In this document: piece by piece, positions 1-10,261 of the stretch
How the letters are laid out: the number at the start of each line of letters is the position of its first letter
How positions within the stretch are numbered: position 1 is the first letter of the stretch
NCBI GenBank assembly: GCA_010093605.1
Contig: MU004202.1
Span: 11,560-75,559, forward strand
Source of the DNA: Lophium mytilinum
Taxonomy: Eukaryota; Ascomycota; Dothideomycetes; Mytilinidiales; Mytilinidiaceae
DNA length: 64,000 nt
Direction of reading: 5' to 3'
The notes under the pieces: generated by a model
Seen by the model: only the letters and a program-made list of their open reading frames with translations
Database searches by the model: none
Told to the model about the DNA's origin: nothing
Program-made: the position numbers and the translations under genes

Positions 1-455
1 TCTTATATTATAGTAGTTCTATATAGTGCTAGTTAAGGTCTTATTAAGTATAAGGCTAGTATTATACTAAACTCTTTAAGTAACTTCTATTATTTAGAAT
101 CTTACCTCTATATATAACTGCTACTACTACTATAGCCTATATATTAATTCTAAGTTAATAGATTACTATTATATTATATATTATATATAATTCTTTATAT
201 ATTTCTTTTATACTATATTATAGTAGTTATATATAGTAGTAGTTATACTAATTCTTAAGTATAAGGCTATTCTTATACTAAACCCTTTAAGTAATTTCTA
301 TTCTATACCTGCGCACTCTATAGCCTCTCTATATCTATTTTAAGCTACTACTATAGCTTATAAATTAAATTAAAGTTAATAGAACGCTATTATATTATAT
401 TCTAAGTATTATTCTTTATATGTATACTCTATTTTATATTATAGTAGTTAAATAC
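1..455. repeat. AT-rich tandem repeat of about 210-220 bp
   Basis: The start of the window holds two full and one partial diverged copies of a roughly 215-bp unit. The recognisable word TTATAGTAGTT recurs near 8, 218 and 439, and each copy continues with a similar ATAAGGCTA / ACTAAACYCTTTAAGTAA stretch. CpA and TpG are nearly absent, as in the rest of 1-5.7 kb, which fits a repeat mutated by RIP. It could be the 5' end of the adjacent retroelement or an independent satellite; the left edge lies outside the window. Confidence 0.6.
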
Positions 456-3400
456 AGCAGTGTAAAGTTATACTACACGCAATTCTTAAAGGTTAATTTT
501 CTCTATATTAAACTTACTTCTCCCTATCTAACTCTAACTCTCTAGCCCCTATAATAAGGCGCGTAGATTTATAAAACTTAATATTATAGCCGCCTTTAAC
601 GCTATTTAAATGTGTAATAGTAATAAGAAGTTTATAGTATTTCTTATAAGATATAGCTTATATAAATTTATAGTCTTGCTATTTAGCCTTTATAACACGC
701 CCTCTACCTTCTAAGCCTATATTAATAATATACTATTAAAGTACCTTAATAATTTTACTATAGTCTATATAAATAATATCTTAATATATATAGAGAAGAA
801 TAATAAAAATATATATATAGTATATATACGCAAGGTACTAGCTAAATTAAATAAAGTAGAACTATTTCTTAATATTAATAAGTATAAATTCTAGGTTATA
901 GAAGTTAAATACCTTAAAATAATTATTATAGCTAACGGAATTAAGATAGACCTAGATAAAATTAAGACTATACTTAAATAGCCTATACTATAGAAGCTAA
1001 AGAATATTTAAGCCTTTCTAGAATTCTATAACTTCTATAGACGCTTTATAGGCCTATTCTTTAATATATCTAGTCTATTAACTATACTAATATTACCTAA
1101 GGTTTATTTTATATTTCTATAGCATGCTAACTCTATATAATAGCGCTACTTCTAGGCTATTAAGAATGCCTTTCGCGACGCTCCTATTATTACTTATTTT
1201 AATTCTATATTAAAAATCTATATATACGCTAACTTATCTAATAAAGCTATAGAAGTAGTACTATTATAAATCTAGGCTAATAGTAAACTCTACCCTATAG
1301 TATTTATATTATATAAGATAACTCTATAGTAAATTAACTACTAGATATATAATAAGAAATTACTAGTAATTATACGCGCGTTTAAGAAATAGTAGCTAGA
1401 GCTACTAGGCTTATAAGACGGCTTTAAAGTATTTACTAATTATAAGAATCTTTAGTACTTTATAACTAGTAAGCAGCTTAATTACTGCTAGGCCCGCTAG
1501 GCTAAATTCCTATTTAAATTTAACTTTAAACTCTTCTAGTAAGCTAGTAAGAATAATACTATAGCTAATAGCCTTACACACCGCCCGGGTAATATCGCGG
1601 AGGATATTAGCAACGAGCGCGTTAAGATTAACTACTAGATAATTCTTAAGTCTAAATACCTAGAACTAGGTATAAATTATACTATTAATTTTACCGTAAT
1701 TCTTACTTATAATAAAGTTATCTACTTTATAATTAACCTAGCTATTACCTTCTACGCAATTAGTAAGTTAGAAGATATTAATAAGGTAAAGTATACTTAA
1801 TATCTAATAACTACTAAGAATATAGTTAATAGTAACTAAGGTTAGAAAGCTAAGCTTACTAAGCCGCGCGCTAATAAGGAATTAGGTACTTAGCACGCAG
1901 CATAGTAGAATAGAGGCAAGTTATTAAAAGACTCTCTAGATATAAGTAAAGCTATTCTAGATAATATCTATATTAAATAGTAGATAGACCTAATTATATA
2001 AGTAATTATTATAGCTAAGAAGAATAGAGTATACTACCTTCTATACGCGCTCTATTAGAAGTATAAGCTCTAGCTAGAACTAGGTAACTACTATATTATA
2101 GGGGGCTTAGTCTATATATATAATTAACTATATATCTCTATAGATAAGAGGCTATATATAAGAGCTATTTAGTATATATATAATCTAAGATCTATAGACT
2201 ATAGTAGTACTACCTCTACCTATTTATATATTACCCGCTTTTATTTCTAGCTAGATATAACCTATAATATAGACTATTATATTAGTACCTATATAATATA
2301 TAAGAAAATAAAGTATATTTATATAGGTAAATATAGGCTTCTTAAACCTCTCTCTATAGTAGACTAATACTAGATAAATATTATAGTTAATTTTATTACC
2401 TCTCTACTAATCTATATATATTATAGCCGGAACTATTAGTATATTATAGTTATATATAATAGGCTTTTATATAAAAAGAAGTTTATTACGCTAGACTCTA
2501 TAGAACTAGCTAATATAGCCTAGGCCTTTATTAAATAGATCTAGCAGGAAGAAGAATACCCGCGTAGTATAATTACTAACTAAGAAACCTAATAGATATT
2601 ATATTTCTAGAAACACCTCTATAAGTAACTTAAAACTAGCCTAAAGCTATCTACTACCTTTTATCTAGAGACTAATAGCCTTACTAAGAGTATAAACCTA
2701 GCCCTTAAGTAGTACCTCTAAGTATATATTAACTATAAATAAGATAACTAGGCTAATTTACTTCTAATTACTAAATTTAAGGTAAACGCTAATATTAACT
2801 CTTTAATAAAGGTCGCTCTATTTCTAGTAATAAAGGGCTATATCTCTTAATTAGGCGTTAAGCTAGCTAAGAACTATAATAGAAATAGTTCTATATAATA
2901 GCTATAGTAATAGGCTAATAAACTAATTAATAAACTTAATAGCTTCTAAAAATAGTATTATAAAGAGCTATAATAGGCTTAGGCAAAATAAAAAGAGTAC
3001 GCTAACGCCTATTAGTAACTAGCACCTAAGCTCTAAAAAGGTAATATAGTTATACTAGATTACTGCTTTATTAAAATATAGCGCCTAAATAAGTTACTTA
3101 ACTATAAGCACCTAGGCCTATACTATATTACTAAATATATTAAGAACTACGCCTATAGGCTTAAACTTCTAGAGTATATAAAGATCTTTCTAGTCTTCTA
3201 TCTATAGCTACTCTATTATATAGATAATACCCGTTCTATAAAAGAATAAACCTAGAAGCTACTAGGGCTAGTACTTATTAATAAAGAAAAATATAATTAA
3301 TATAAGGTTAGATAAATTATTACTATATAATATAATAAGAGACGCTATAATTACTAAAACCCTATAAAGGTATAAGGGTTTCTATAATATAAGGCCCTAT

Positions 3401-3992
3401 ACCTAGAATATAATATCTAGAACTAAAACCTACTATAGCAAGACTAGAATAAGTTTAATAATAGCCTCTACCTAGTAGCTAACTAGTACTATAAATATAC
3501 TAGTAAGCCGCCTTATCTAACTTATATATAACTAGCTAACTAGAAGCCGCTTCTTACCTTAATAAGACTATAATATTACTAAGCTACGCCTTATACTAAA
3601 GCTATAACCTAGCCGCTAGTAGCTAAGTTAATAATAATAGGCTCTTTTATTAAGAACTCCTAAGCTTAGATAAAGAGAAGGCTCTACTGCGCGCACTAAT
3701 AGTAGCTAGGTAAGTTACTTAGCTTACTAATAGTTATAGTTCTTTATATAGAACGCGTGCAACCTCTATAGTATATCTACTTAACTCTATAGTATATCTA
3801 CTTAACTTAGTAGCCTTACTATTTTACTTAGTATAGTAGCCTTACTATAGAAAAAGTTTAGTCTTTCTATTCTCTTTAAATCTATAGTTTCTTTTACCTA
3901 TAGACTTTTCTTTTCTCTTATCTATTATTCTATAGCCTTTCTATTTTATATAGAAGAATAGATAGCTATTAAAGAACTATAGATAGTTCTTT

Positions 3993-4006
3993 AAGGGGGG
4001 GGGAGA
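3993..4006 (+). other. Polypurine tract of the gypsy element
   Basis: A run of G with flanking A (AAGGGGGGGGGAGA) directly precedes TATAATAGC, the probable RIP-mutated start of the 3' LTR (originally TGTAATAGC). Priming of plus-strand DNA from such a tract is standard for Ty3/gypsy elements. Its position after the chromodomain fits. Confidence 0.65.
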
Positions 4007-4187
4007 TATAATAGCTATATTCTACTCTCCGCGTAGGCGTATAGCTTGCGCGCTATTATATAAGTAGGCTATTATATAACTACTATTAGTCTATGCGCCC
4101 TAGCTAAACTATAACTTTAGAGCTAGCGCCGCCCTAGCTTCTTATAGATTCTTTCTAGTTATAATTAATAACCTATTTTCTATAACA
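4007..4187 (+). repeat. Probable 3' LTR of the gypsy element
   Basis: About 181 bp runs from TATAATAGC to TCTATAACA. After reversing RIP this would read TG...CA with TGTAATA / TATAACA-like ends. The stretch begins right after the polypurine tract and contains islands of GC-rich sequence (near 4027 and 4095). The matching 5' LTR was not found in the window, so the boundaries are inferred from one copy. Confidence 0.5.
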
Positions 4188-4950
4188 CCCCTTTAGTTCT
4201 ATAATAATAACTAATACTATAGAAGCTATATAATTTAATTACTAGACTAGTAGTTTAATTAATTTATAAAGAAGGCCTAACTATAGATATATATAATAAT
4301 TAAATATAATATAATAGTATAGACTATTATAATTACTTAGTAGTAGAATAGTAGCTATAAAGACTATATAGCTTCTTATAGCTCTATTATAGCTAGCTCT
4401 AGTTTAAATAAATAAAGCTACTTATAGTAATACTATATATAGTAATACTATATATAGTAATACTATAATAGTAATACTACTATACTAAAATAGTAAGGCT
4501 ATAGCAGGCTATATAAAAATAGAAAAAATAAATAATTATCTATAAATTAATTTATTTTCTTTATTTACTTATAGCTAAAATATAATTAGATACTTTATTT
4601 AATAGATATTTAAGCGTTTATAGATACTCTAGTATAGAAAGAACTCTCTCTTATAAAAGCTTTAATTAGAAGGCTTCTTTAGAGGGGGATAATATATTAT
4701 AGCTATATAATTATATATAATATATAACTAGAAATTATAAAATAAAGGCTCTATAAAATGGATATATATTACTTCGCCCTTTAGATTATTATAATATCTA
4801 TTCTAGAAACCCTTTCTTTCTTATATTTATCTTTTATTAATATTAATACTATTTAATTTAATAATTCTAATATTTTAACCTTAAGCTCTAATATAGATTT
4901 TTCTACTACTAAGTACTTTTATTATTATTTAGTACTATTACTACGCTAAT
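4188..4950. other. AT-rich RIP-mutated DNA, no gene
   Basis: No open frame of significance. Short direct repeats of AGTAATACTATATAT occur at about 4428-4475. A second purine run (AGAGGGGGATAATAT near 4681) resembles another polypurine tract and LTR start, so a further element remnant may be nested here, but no protein similarity is visible. Confidence 0.5.
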
Positions 4951-5640
4951 AGCTATATAAAATAAGCTATTTCTAGTAGTTATAACTTAATATAGCCTAG
5001 TTTTATAAGTATACTTAATATTAGCTAGTAGTTACTATTAAATTTTATTATTTCTATTACTACTATTTATTTTTCTATTATAACTATTTACTTTTCTATT
5101 ACTACTAGTATTACTACTATTTAATTTTCTTTCTTTTTTCTAGTATTACTACTAGTAGCTATATAAAATAAACTAATTCTACTAGTTTTAGCTTATTATA
5201 GCTTAGTTTTACTAGTATACTTAATATTAGCTAGTATTTACTATTAAATCTTATTATATCTATTACTACTATTTACTTTTCTATTACTACTAGTATTACT
5301 ACTAGTTAAATTTTTTCTTTTTCTTAGTATTACTACTAGTAGTTACTTATTATAGTATAGTTTTATTAGTAAGCCTAGTATTAGCTTATTATTACTATTA
5401 ACTTTTATTATTTCTATTACTACTAGTTATTTTTTCTACTATTTAGGTATATTACTAAGCTAGTAGCTATATAAAATAAGCTAATTATACTAGTTTTAGC
5501 TTATTAAAGCTTAGTTTTATTAGTATACTTAATATTAACTAGTATTTACTATTAGGTTATATTATTTCTATTACTACTAGTATAACTACTATTAAAAGTA
5601 TTACTACTAGTAGTAGTAGTATTATTAGTTAGTATTATAT
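4951..5640. repeat. AT-rich tandem repeats of roughly 0.2 kb
   Basis: About four diverged copies of a unit containing AGCTATATAAAATAA, TAGTTTTAGCTTATTA and CTATTACTACTAGTATTACT. The first word occurs at about 4951, 5157 and 5465, and a further copy without this word starts near 5341. Mixed TTACTACTAG microsatellite lies inside the units. Base composition is the same CpA/TpG-poor AT-rich type as the gypsy remnant. Confidence 0.6.
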
Positions 5641-5689
5641 TAATTATAGTAATAATTTAATAGTAGAGGTCTACTATATAAAAGTTTAG

Positions 5690-6360
5690 CTAAAAGAAGT
5701 TACTTCTAAGTATAGGTAAAGTCTTCTAAGCGCGTTCTAAATACTTACTAGGCTATAATAGATTTAGTAGCTTTAAGCCCGTAGAGCCCGCGGTCGCTAC
5801 CTAAAATAGGGTCGAGTACTTCTTAGGTATAGGAAAGGAGCTTTCCCCGCGTTAGCGGCATAACCTTCGCCCGGCTAAGTCGGTCCAGCATATAAATGCA
5901 TTATAGGAGAAGACCTTTAAGCTTTATAAACCCTTACGCTTATCCCACAATTAATGTAAGGCGACAGGATGGAAACTAAGACCGATTTAACGTCGGCATA
6001 ACAGCCTAGCCGGAAAATAAACTTGGCCTCGTTACCCTATAAACCTAATACAGGAAATACTAACAAGAGCCAAGAGGCGCATCTAAGAGCCTTTAGGAGT
6101 AACGAAGTGTAGCACGGTTTTCGGGAGTGCTACGTTAGAGACGAACGGAAGCATGGAACGTCTAAGAAGAGGTCGCGACACAAATCTAACCTCGCAGTTA
6201 GTGGGAATCCCCTTCGCGAGCTCGCGGTGCTCTTGCGACGTAGACAACGCGATAAGCGCTCCCTTATACCTTCGGGTTCTTCGTAGACGTTTCATAATTA
6301 TATTATAGGCTACGGAGCGCTTTCTAAATCCCCAGGCCCTGCATAGTCGCCCCATAGCGT
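5690..6360. other. Transition segment, repeat-like, unassigned
   Basis: Base composition changes here from extremely AT-rich to near balanced, while TAA/TAG-rich, partly RIP-like sequence persists. An antisense open frame of 90 codons (6083-6355) has a basic, low-information translation that I do not recognise. This may be the edge of another repeat rather than a gene. Confidence 0.35.
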
Positions 6361-6948
6361 AGGCAGAAGCTTAGAGACGAGATGTAGAATATACGCAATT
6401 GCATCCGCAACACAGGAACAACTGTACGGTCGCGGCTTAGTACATTAGAAGGTCTAATAAACTCAAAGTGAGTGCGCTACGAAATACTCACATGACAGAG
6501 TTAGGCTTCCAAAACCATGCTCCAAGACGTACACGCACGTTGCAGCACCGACCCGACTCGCGAAGTAATTGAACTTAAGGTCAGGCTGCCGGCAGTCCAC
6601 ACTGCGGAAAACGTCTAACGAAAGAGCGATAATCAGAACCGCTATAGATTCTGCTCGGGGATACATTCCTCGAACCTTTCGTACGGGAGAGATGATAATC
6701 AGGAACGACGTCGACAGCGTCGAGGAATCACTCGGACACGTAATGAAGACCCAAATGGGCGAGCTGGGGAGTGGAAAAGAAATAACCTCACCAAGGCCTG
6801 CGCGAAGACAAACTTGAGCAGCGCAGTTTGGGGACGGTATTGAGAGAGGAAAGGAAGACACAAGCCCGAGGAAAGCTAGCAATAGAACTCTATTGCACGC
6901 TTAGTTTCACCACACGGCGGTATTTAGGAAATGAGAATTGGAAGAGCT

Positions 6949-6980
6949 CAGCCGCCGCCCGCCGCCCGCCGCCCGCCGTC
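6949..6980. repeat. GCCGCCC short tandem repeat
   Basis: Four to five consecutive GCCGCCC-type heptamers, a GC-rich island in otherwise unremarkable sequence. Confidence 0.8.
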
Positions 6981-7451
6981 ACACCCGACTCGCGGTCTCT
7001 ACGTCCAACCAAGGACGATGTCAAGTATCCCAATGCTTTGCTGCCGTGTCGTGATTTGCGATAGGTGCATATCTCGAACAGTTCAACGATGTAGAGTTAG
7101 GAGGGCGTCACCTGGCTCCCCGTGCTTACCCAAAACAATAGCTTCCTATCTGTGAAAATATCTAGGCCCTCGTGATCCCCAAATCGATTTCGGCCCTGCT
7201 CATGTTGTCCACAAGACGACAGAAAACTAACCGGCCTCATGAAATGCAACCACCTCTGCCCTGCTCGCATTTCCCGGCAGACTATACCTTCCTATGCGTC
7301 TGAGTATCTATCTTCCCACGAATTTACTTTTGCCATACTCTTATTGATTACTAGACGAAAGGAAGCCAGCCGGATTGAAGTGGCTATGGAGGTAATGGTC
7401 GGAGGCAACCCGCTCCGAGGACATAGTATGCCTTGAGTTGGGCATTTCATA

Positions 7452-7606
7452 CAGTGCGATCTGGGACGGTCTGGAGGGACTTGCTTTGAGCAACCTAGAA
7501 GTTCGGCTCGCAGGCCGTGCATGGGAGCTCTCCAGTGCGATCTGGTGGGTACTCTTTCGGTGCCTTGCTTCAAGACAGCAGCCTGAATGTTCGGCTTGGA
7601 GGCCGT
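7452..7606. repeat. Imperfect direct duplication, about 85 bp
   Basis: CAGTGCGATCTGG occurs at 7452 and 7533, and GTTCGGCTYGSAGGCCGT follows at 7501 and 7589. The two copies are strongly diverged between these words. No function is evident. Confidence 0.55.
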
Positions 7607-8465
7607 ACCGAGGAGGACGATGAGTTGAAGATGAAGAGTGTGCTACTGTTCTTGAGGCAAAAGGAAGCACAGAGCAGCAAACCTACTGTCATACCGGAAT
7701 GGCGCCCCTACCCGCAATTTTGCAACGCTGAGTCGGTTGGAATACATATGTTATACTGCTGACGAAATGGCAAGCAGGTACTTGCCGATAGGTAGAGGGG
7801 AGAGGCTGGAAAGGGACCTGGAAAGGGACGCGGGAGCCCGTCCGCCCATCGATAGGGATGCGAATACGCTTGATCATCACCGACGACACTCCCTTCGGCC
7901 TTTTGATTTGGCTGCGAGCCAATCCTTGACGCGAGTTGCGTACAGTTGGACCGGAGACTCGAGTTTGGGTTCCAGCACCGTAGCCTCAGAAATGCGCCAA
8001 CATTGACGCATCAGCGGCAGTGTTACTAATGTGAAGGAGGGGTGTGCCTTTGATTCCGTGACGACAGGAGGACGTTCGGGCTGTTGATGCTGTAGTGTGC
8101 ACATATTCCAGCGTCGATCATTCGAGTTTTTCTTTACCGGCGCTCCGCGAATGGAGACACCAGACGAGCACACTTGGACGGAGAGCTTACAGAACTATGC
8201 TTCCAGGCGCGCATGCTTATCCTGTCATTCCTCCGGTGGCGACGGGTGATTGGTGGGATTGAGATCCGAATCACGGCAGCGTAGAAGCTCACATCGCCAC
8301 CGCAATGACCCCCTAGCCTCCAGAACCCTAGCATCTCCAGGATGGTACAAGAGATAAGAAGGGGCCGCTTGGAAACTCATGCAAATACACAGAAGATATT
8401 CCCGGGACCGACCTACATGTACGACGCCTCGAGCAATCGTTGAGAGTCTAGGTTCACCCTTTTTA

Positions 8466-8960
8466 GTAGGCGTACACTCCCCTCTGGTCCAATCTTTTAA
8501 TTGGTCAGGAGGGCTCGGATCACTGCTCCGGCGCTTAATTCTAACGCGCATCTGTACAGCCTCTCCATTATATCGTGTATTCTTTCTATTTCCTGTCGAG
8601 TATATGGGCTATTATACTACTACCTACATGCCTCCAAGCCTATAAGCATGCCAAAACTATCAAAATCGCCCCCTAATACGGCTTAGTTACATTATTCCTA
8701 GCCCTCCTCCATCGCCACCGCCTCCATCGCCGCTTAATCCATGATAAAGCTGAGGAAAAGCGCTATCCTGCCGCTGTACTGCCTTCTTCCATGGTGCTCC
8801 AAAGAGTTGTAGGCCCGTGGCCGTGGCGGCTGTATTGTGGTGGAGGATAAGGATATAAGGATTAATTATTTGTAGCCACGCCGCATTTGGAGAGTCGGAG
8901 GCCTCGGAAGGCCCCTCCGGACCAATCACAAGGTTAGAAGAGAGGGGAGTGTACGTCTAC
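8466..8960. mobile_element. MITE-like element with about 48-bp terminal inverted repeats
   Basis: The left arm (8466-8513) contains GTACACTCCCCTCT, then ATTGGTCAGGAGGG. The right arm (8912-8960) is its inverted counterpart, with CCCCTCCGGACCAAT and AGAGGGGAGTGTACGTCTAC. Arms match imperfectly over about 48 bp and enclose roughly 400 bp without coding potential. Beyond the right arm the terminal motif is repeated as GTACGTCTACTGAAAAGGGG (to about 8998), and a related GGTGCATCTACC lies near 9149. No transposase and no certain target-site duplication were found. It is most likely a non-autonomous DNA element. Confidence 0.6.
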
Positions 8961-9686
8961 CAAGAAGGGGGGGTACGTCTACTGAAAAGGGGGGGTATAA
9001 ATACCAGCGCCCTTGGCCAGTGTTCAATTAATTGGTGGATATCACCCCCGATTGTCGAGATTAGGCGATTCTCGCCGAGATTCCTCGATTGGTGTTTGGG
9101 GAGTCACAGATCCGAGCGCTCCGGGTCAATCAGAAGATCAGACGTAAGGGGGGGTGCATCTACCAAAGTCGGGGAGTGTGAAACTACGATAGGGGATGTA
9201 GAAATACTCGCCCCCAAAATAAACTCATTTATATACCCCGACTCAAAGCGCTACGCCACAATTATAAACAACTCAGTGACTGGGCCTCGGGGATTTACTC
9301 GGCCTGTGTACGGCTCCGTCAGCAAGGACGATGCTGAGATAAGGTGATGAGAGGAAGTGGAGATCCCACGCGACGTCACGTGGATCCGGCTACAAAGGGG
9401 TGAATGCCCTCCTTAAGCTTCTCCAGCGGCCCGGTATCTGGGAAAAAGGACACCTCACGGTGACGCGCCCGAGGTCCATCCAGCAGAGTGAACACCTACC
9501 TATACACCTCCGTCCCATTCACTATCCTCATCATTCTCTACCCCTTCGATGTCTGCTACCGCGTCACTAATGTGCTTTCTCCTTAACGTCCTCCCCTATT
9601 TAAACTCCACTCCATTTGCAAATCTCTATCACACACCCACCCTCCCACACCTCCACACCCTCAAACCCACCAATCTCAAAATCAAA
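8961..9686. other. Gene-free stretch upstream of the J-protein gene
   Basis: It holds extra copies of the MITE terminal motif (8961-9000 and about 9130-9180). Pyrimidine-rich promoter-like sequence precedes the downstream gene, with TATTTAA at about 9598. No supported gene. Confidence 0.5.
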
Positions 9687-10025
9687 ATGTCACACTACAC
9701 CCACCTCTCCTTGCCGACATCCGCAACCGCCGCAGAAATCAAGCGCGCTTACGAAACGCTCTCTGCTCACTATCACCCCGATGCACAAAGCCATGCTGAT
9801 GGCGAGCAGCGCGAGACAGTCTTGAGATTGTACCAAGGGATCCAGGAGGCGTGGGCTGTGCTCAAAGATCCAGCCTCCAAGAAGATATATGACAGGAACC
9901 TGGCGAAACAAGAGAAACTAAGGGGGATCAAGTGGGAGCTTAAAGGGCATGAGTGGAGAGAGTACGAAGCGAGGTGCAGACTCCTTTGGGAGGTGGAGGA
10001 GAAGAAGGGGAAGTCGTGGTCGTAA
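9687..10025 (+). CDS. Small J-domain (DnaJ-like) protein
   Basis: The product is a 112-residue protein consisting almost only of a J domain. Helix I/II is visible in HYTHLSLPTSATAAEIKRAY, the diagnostic HPD tripeptide lies in YHPDAQ around residue 34, and the helix III/IV pattern YQGIQEAWAVLKDPASKKIYDR follows in two parts. J proteins stimulate the ATPase of Hsp70 partners through HPD; the client is unknown. The ATG at 9687 sits in a good context (A at -3) just downstream of a CT-rich leader. An in-frame ATG at 9549 would add 46 residues of non-conserved sequence and is more likely in the leader. It is intronless, and the tail ends in a Lys/Glu-rich segment. It stands alone and faces the tail of the MFS gene. 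Confidence 0.8.
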   Translation: MSHYTHLSLPTSATAAEIKRAYETLSAHYHPDAQSHADGEQRETVLRLYQGIQEAWAVLKDPASKKIYDRNLAKQEKLRGIKWELKGHEWREYEARCRLLWEVEEKKGKSWS

Positions 10026-10261
10026 GGGATGGGGGCTTGAGATGTGCTATGTACAAGTACATACTCTCTGAGTCAGTCGGTGTTGTGGAACTCAAAGTAT
10101 GATTAGTATCGATCTATCACTTTACTATCCCCTACACATACCTGCAGGCATTAAGTCGCTTTGAATTCGAGTTCGCGACCCAAGCCATCACAAACTCCTT
10201 GACGAGATGCCACATGATTGATCATGATATGCTAAATCATAAGCGTGATCCCTCAACCCCT

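Larger units (their letters stand above)
601..4187 (+). mobile_element. RIP-degraded Ty3/gypsy chromovirus (pol remnant plus 3' LTR)
   Basis: Conceptual translation across many stop codons keeps the order reverse transcriptase (about 640-1200), RNase H (about 1200-1650), integrase (about 2000-2650) and a C-terminal chromodomain (about 3280-3440). Landmarks are a FLEFYNFYRRFIG-like RT end, KNAFRDAPIITYF at the RT/RNase H junction, SLTHRPG matching the usual DALSRRPG linker near 1570, and LKPLS followed by VNFITSLL in the integrase. Catalytic Asp residues are replaced by Asn: the RT YxDD box reads YINN at 766-777, and the first integrase Asp is AAT at 2389-2391. A polypurine tract lies at about 3993-4006. 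The element is long dead. The 5' LTR and gag are not recognisable. Confidence 0.85.
6361..8465. other. Gene-poor stretch
   Basis: No frame here shows domain motifs, plausible splice structure or start context. It contains a short (GCCGCCC)n run at about 6949-6980 and an imperfect direct duplication at 7452-7606. Otherwise nothing is visible that I can support. Confidence 0.5.

Noticed and set aside
6083-6355. Antisense 90-codon frame as a gene
   Set aside because: It lies in a repeat-like transition segment and shows no recognisable motif.
1-6400. CRISPR-like regular repeats
   Set aside because: The repeats are long, AT-rich and diverged in a eukaryotic setting; they are RIP-mutated tandem repeats.
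8949-9347. 132-codon plus-strand open frame
   Set aside because: It begins inside the MITE terminal repeats, has biased low-information composition and no splice or domain support.
9549-9686. Upstream ATG extending the J-protein by 46 residues
   Set aside because: The extension is Thr/Pro/His-rich leader-like sequence; the J domain starts right after the ATG at 9687, which has the better context.
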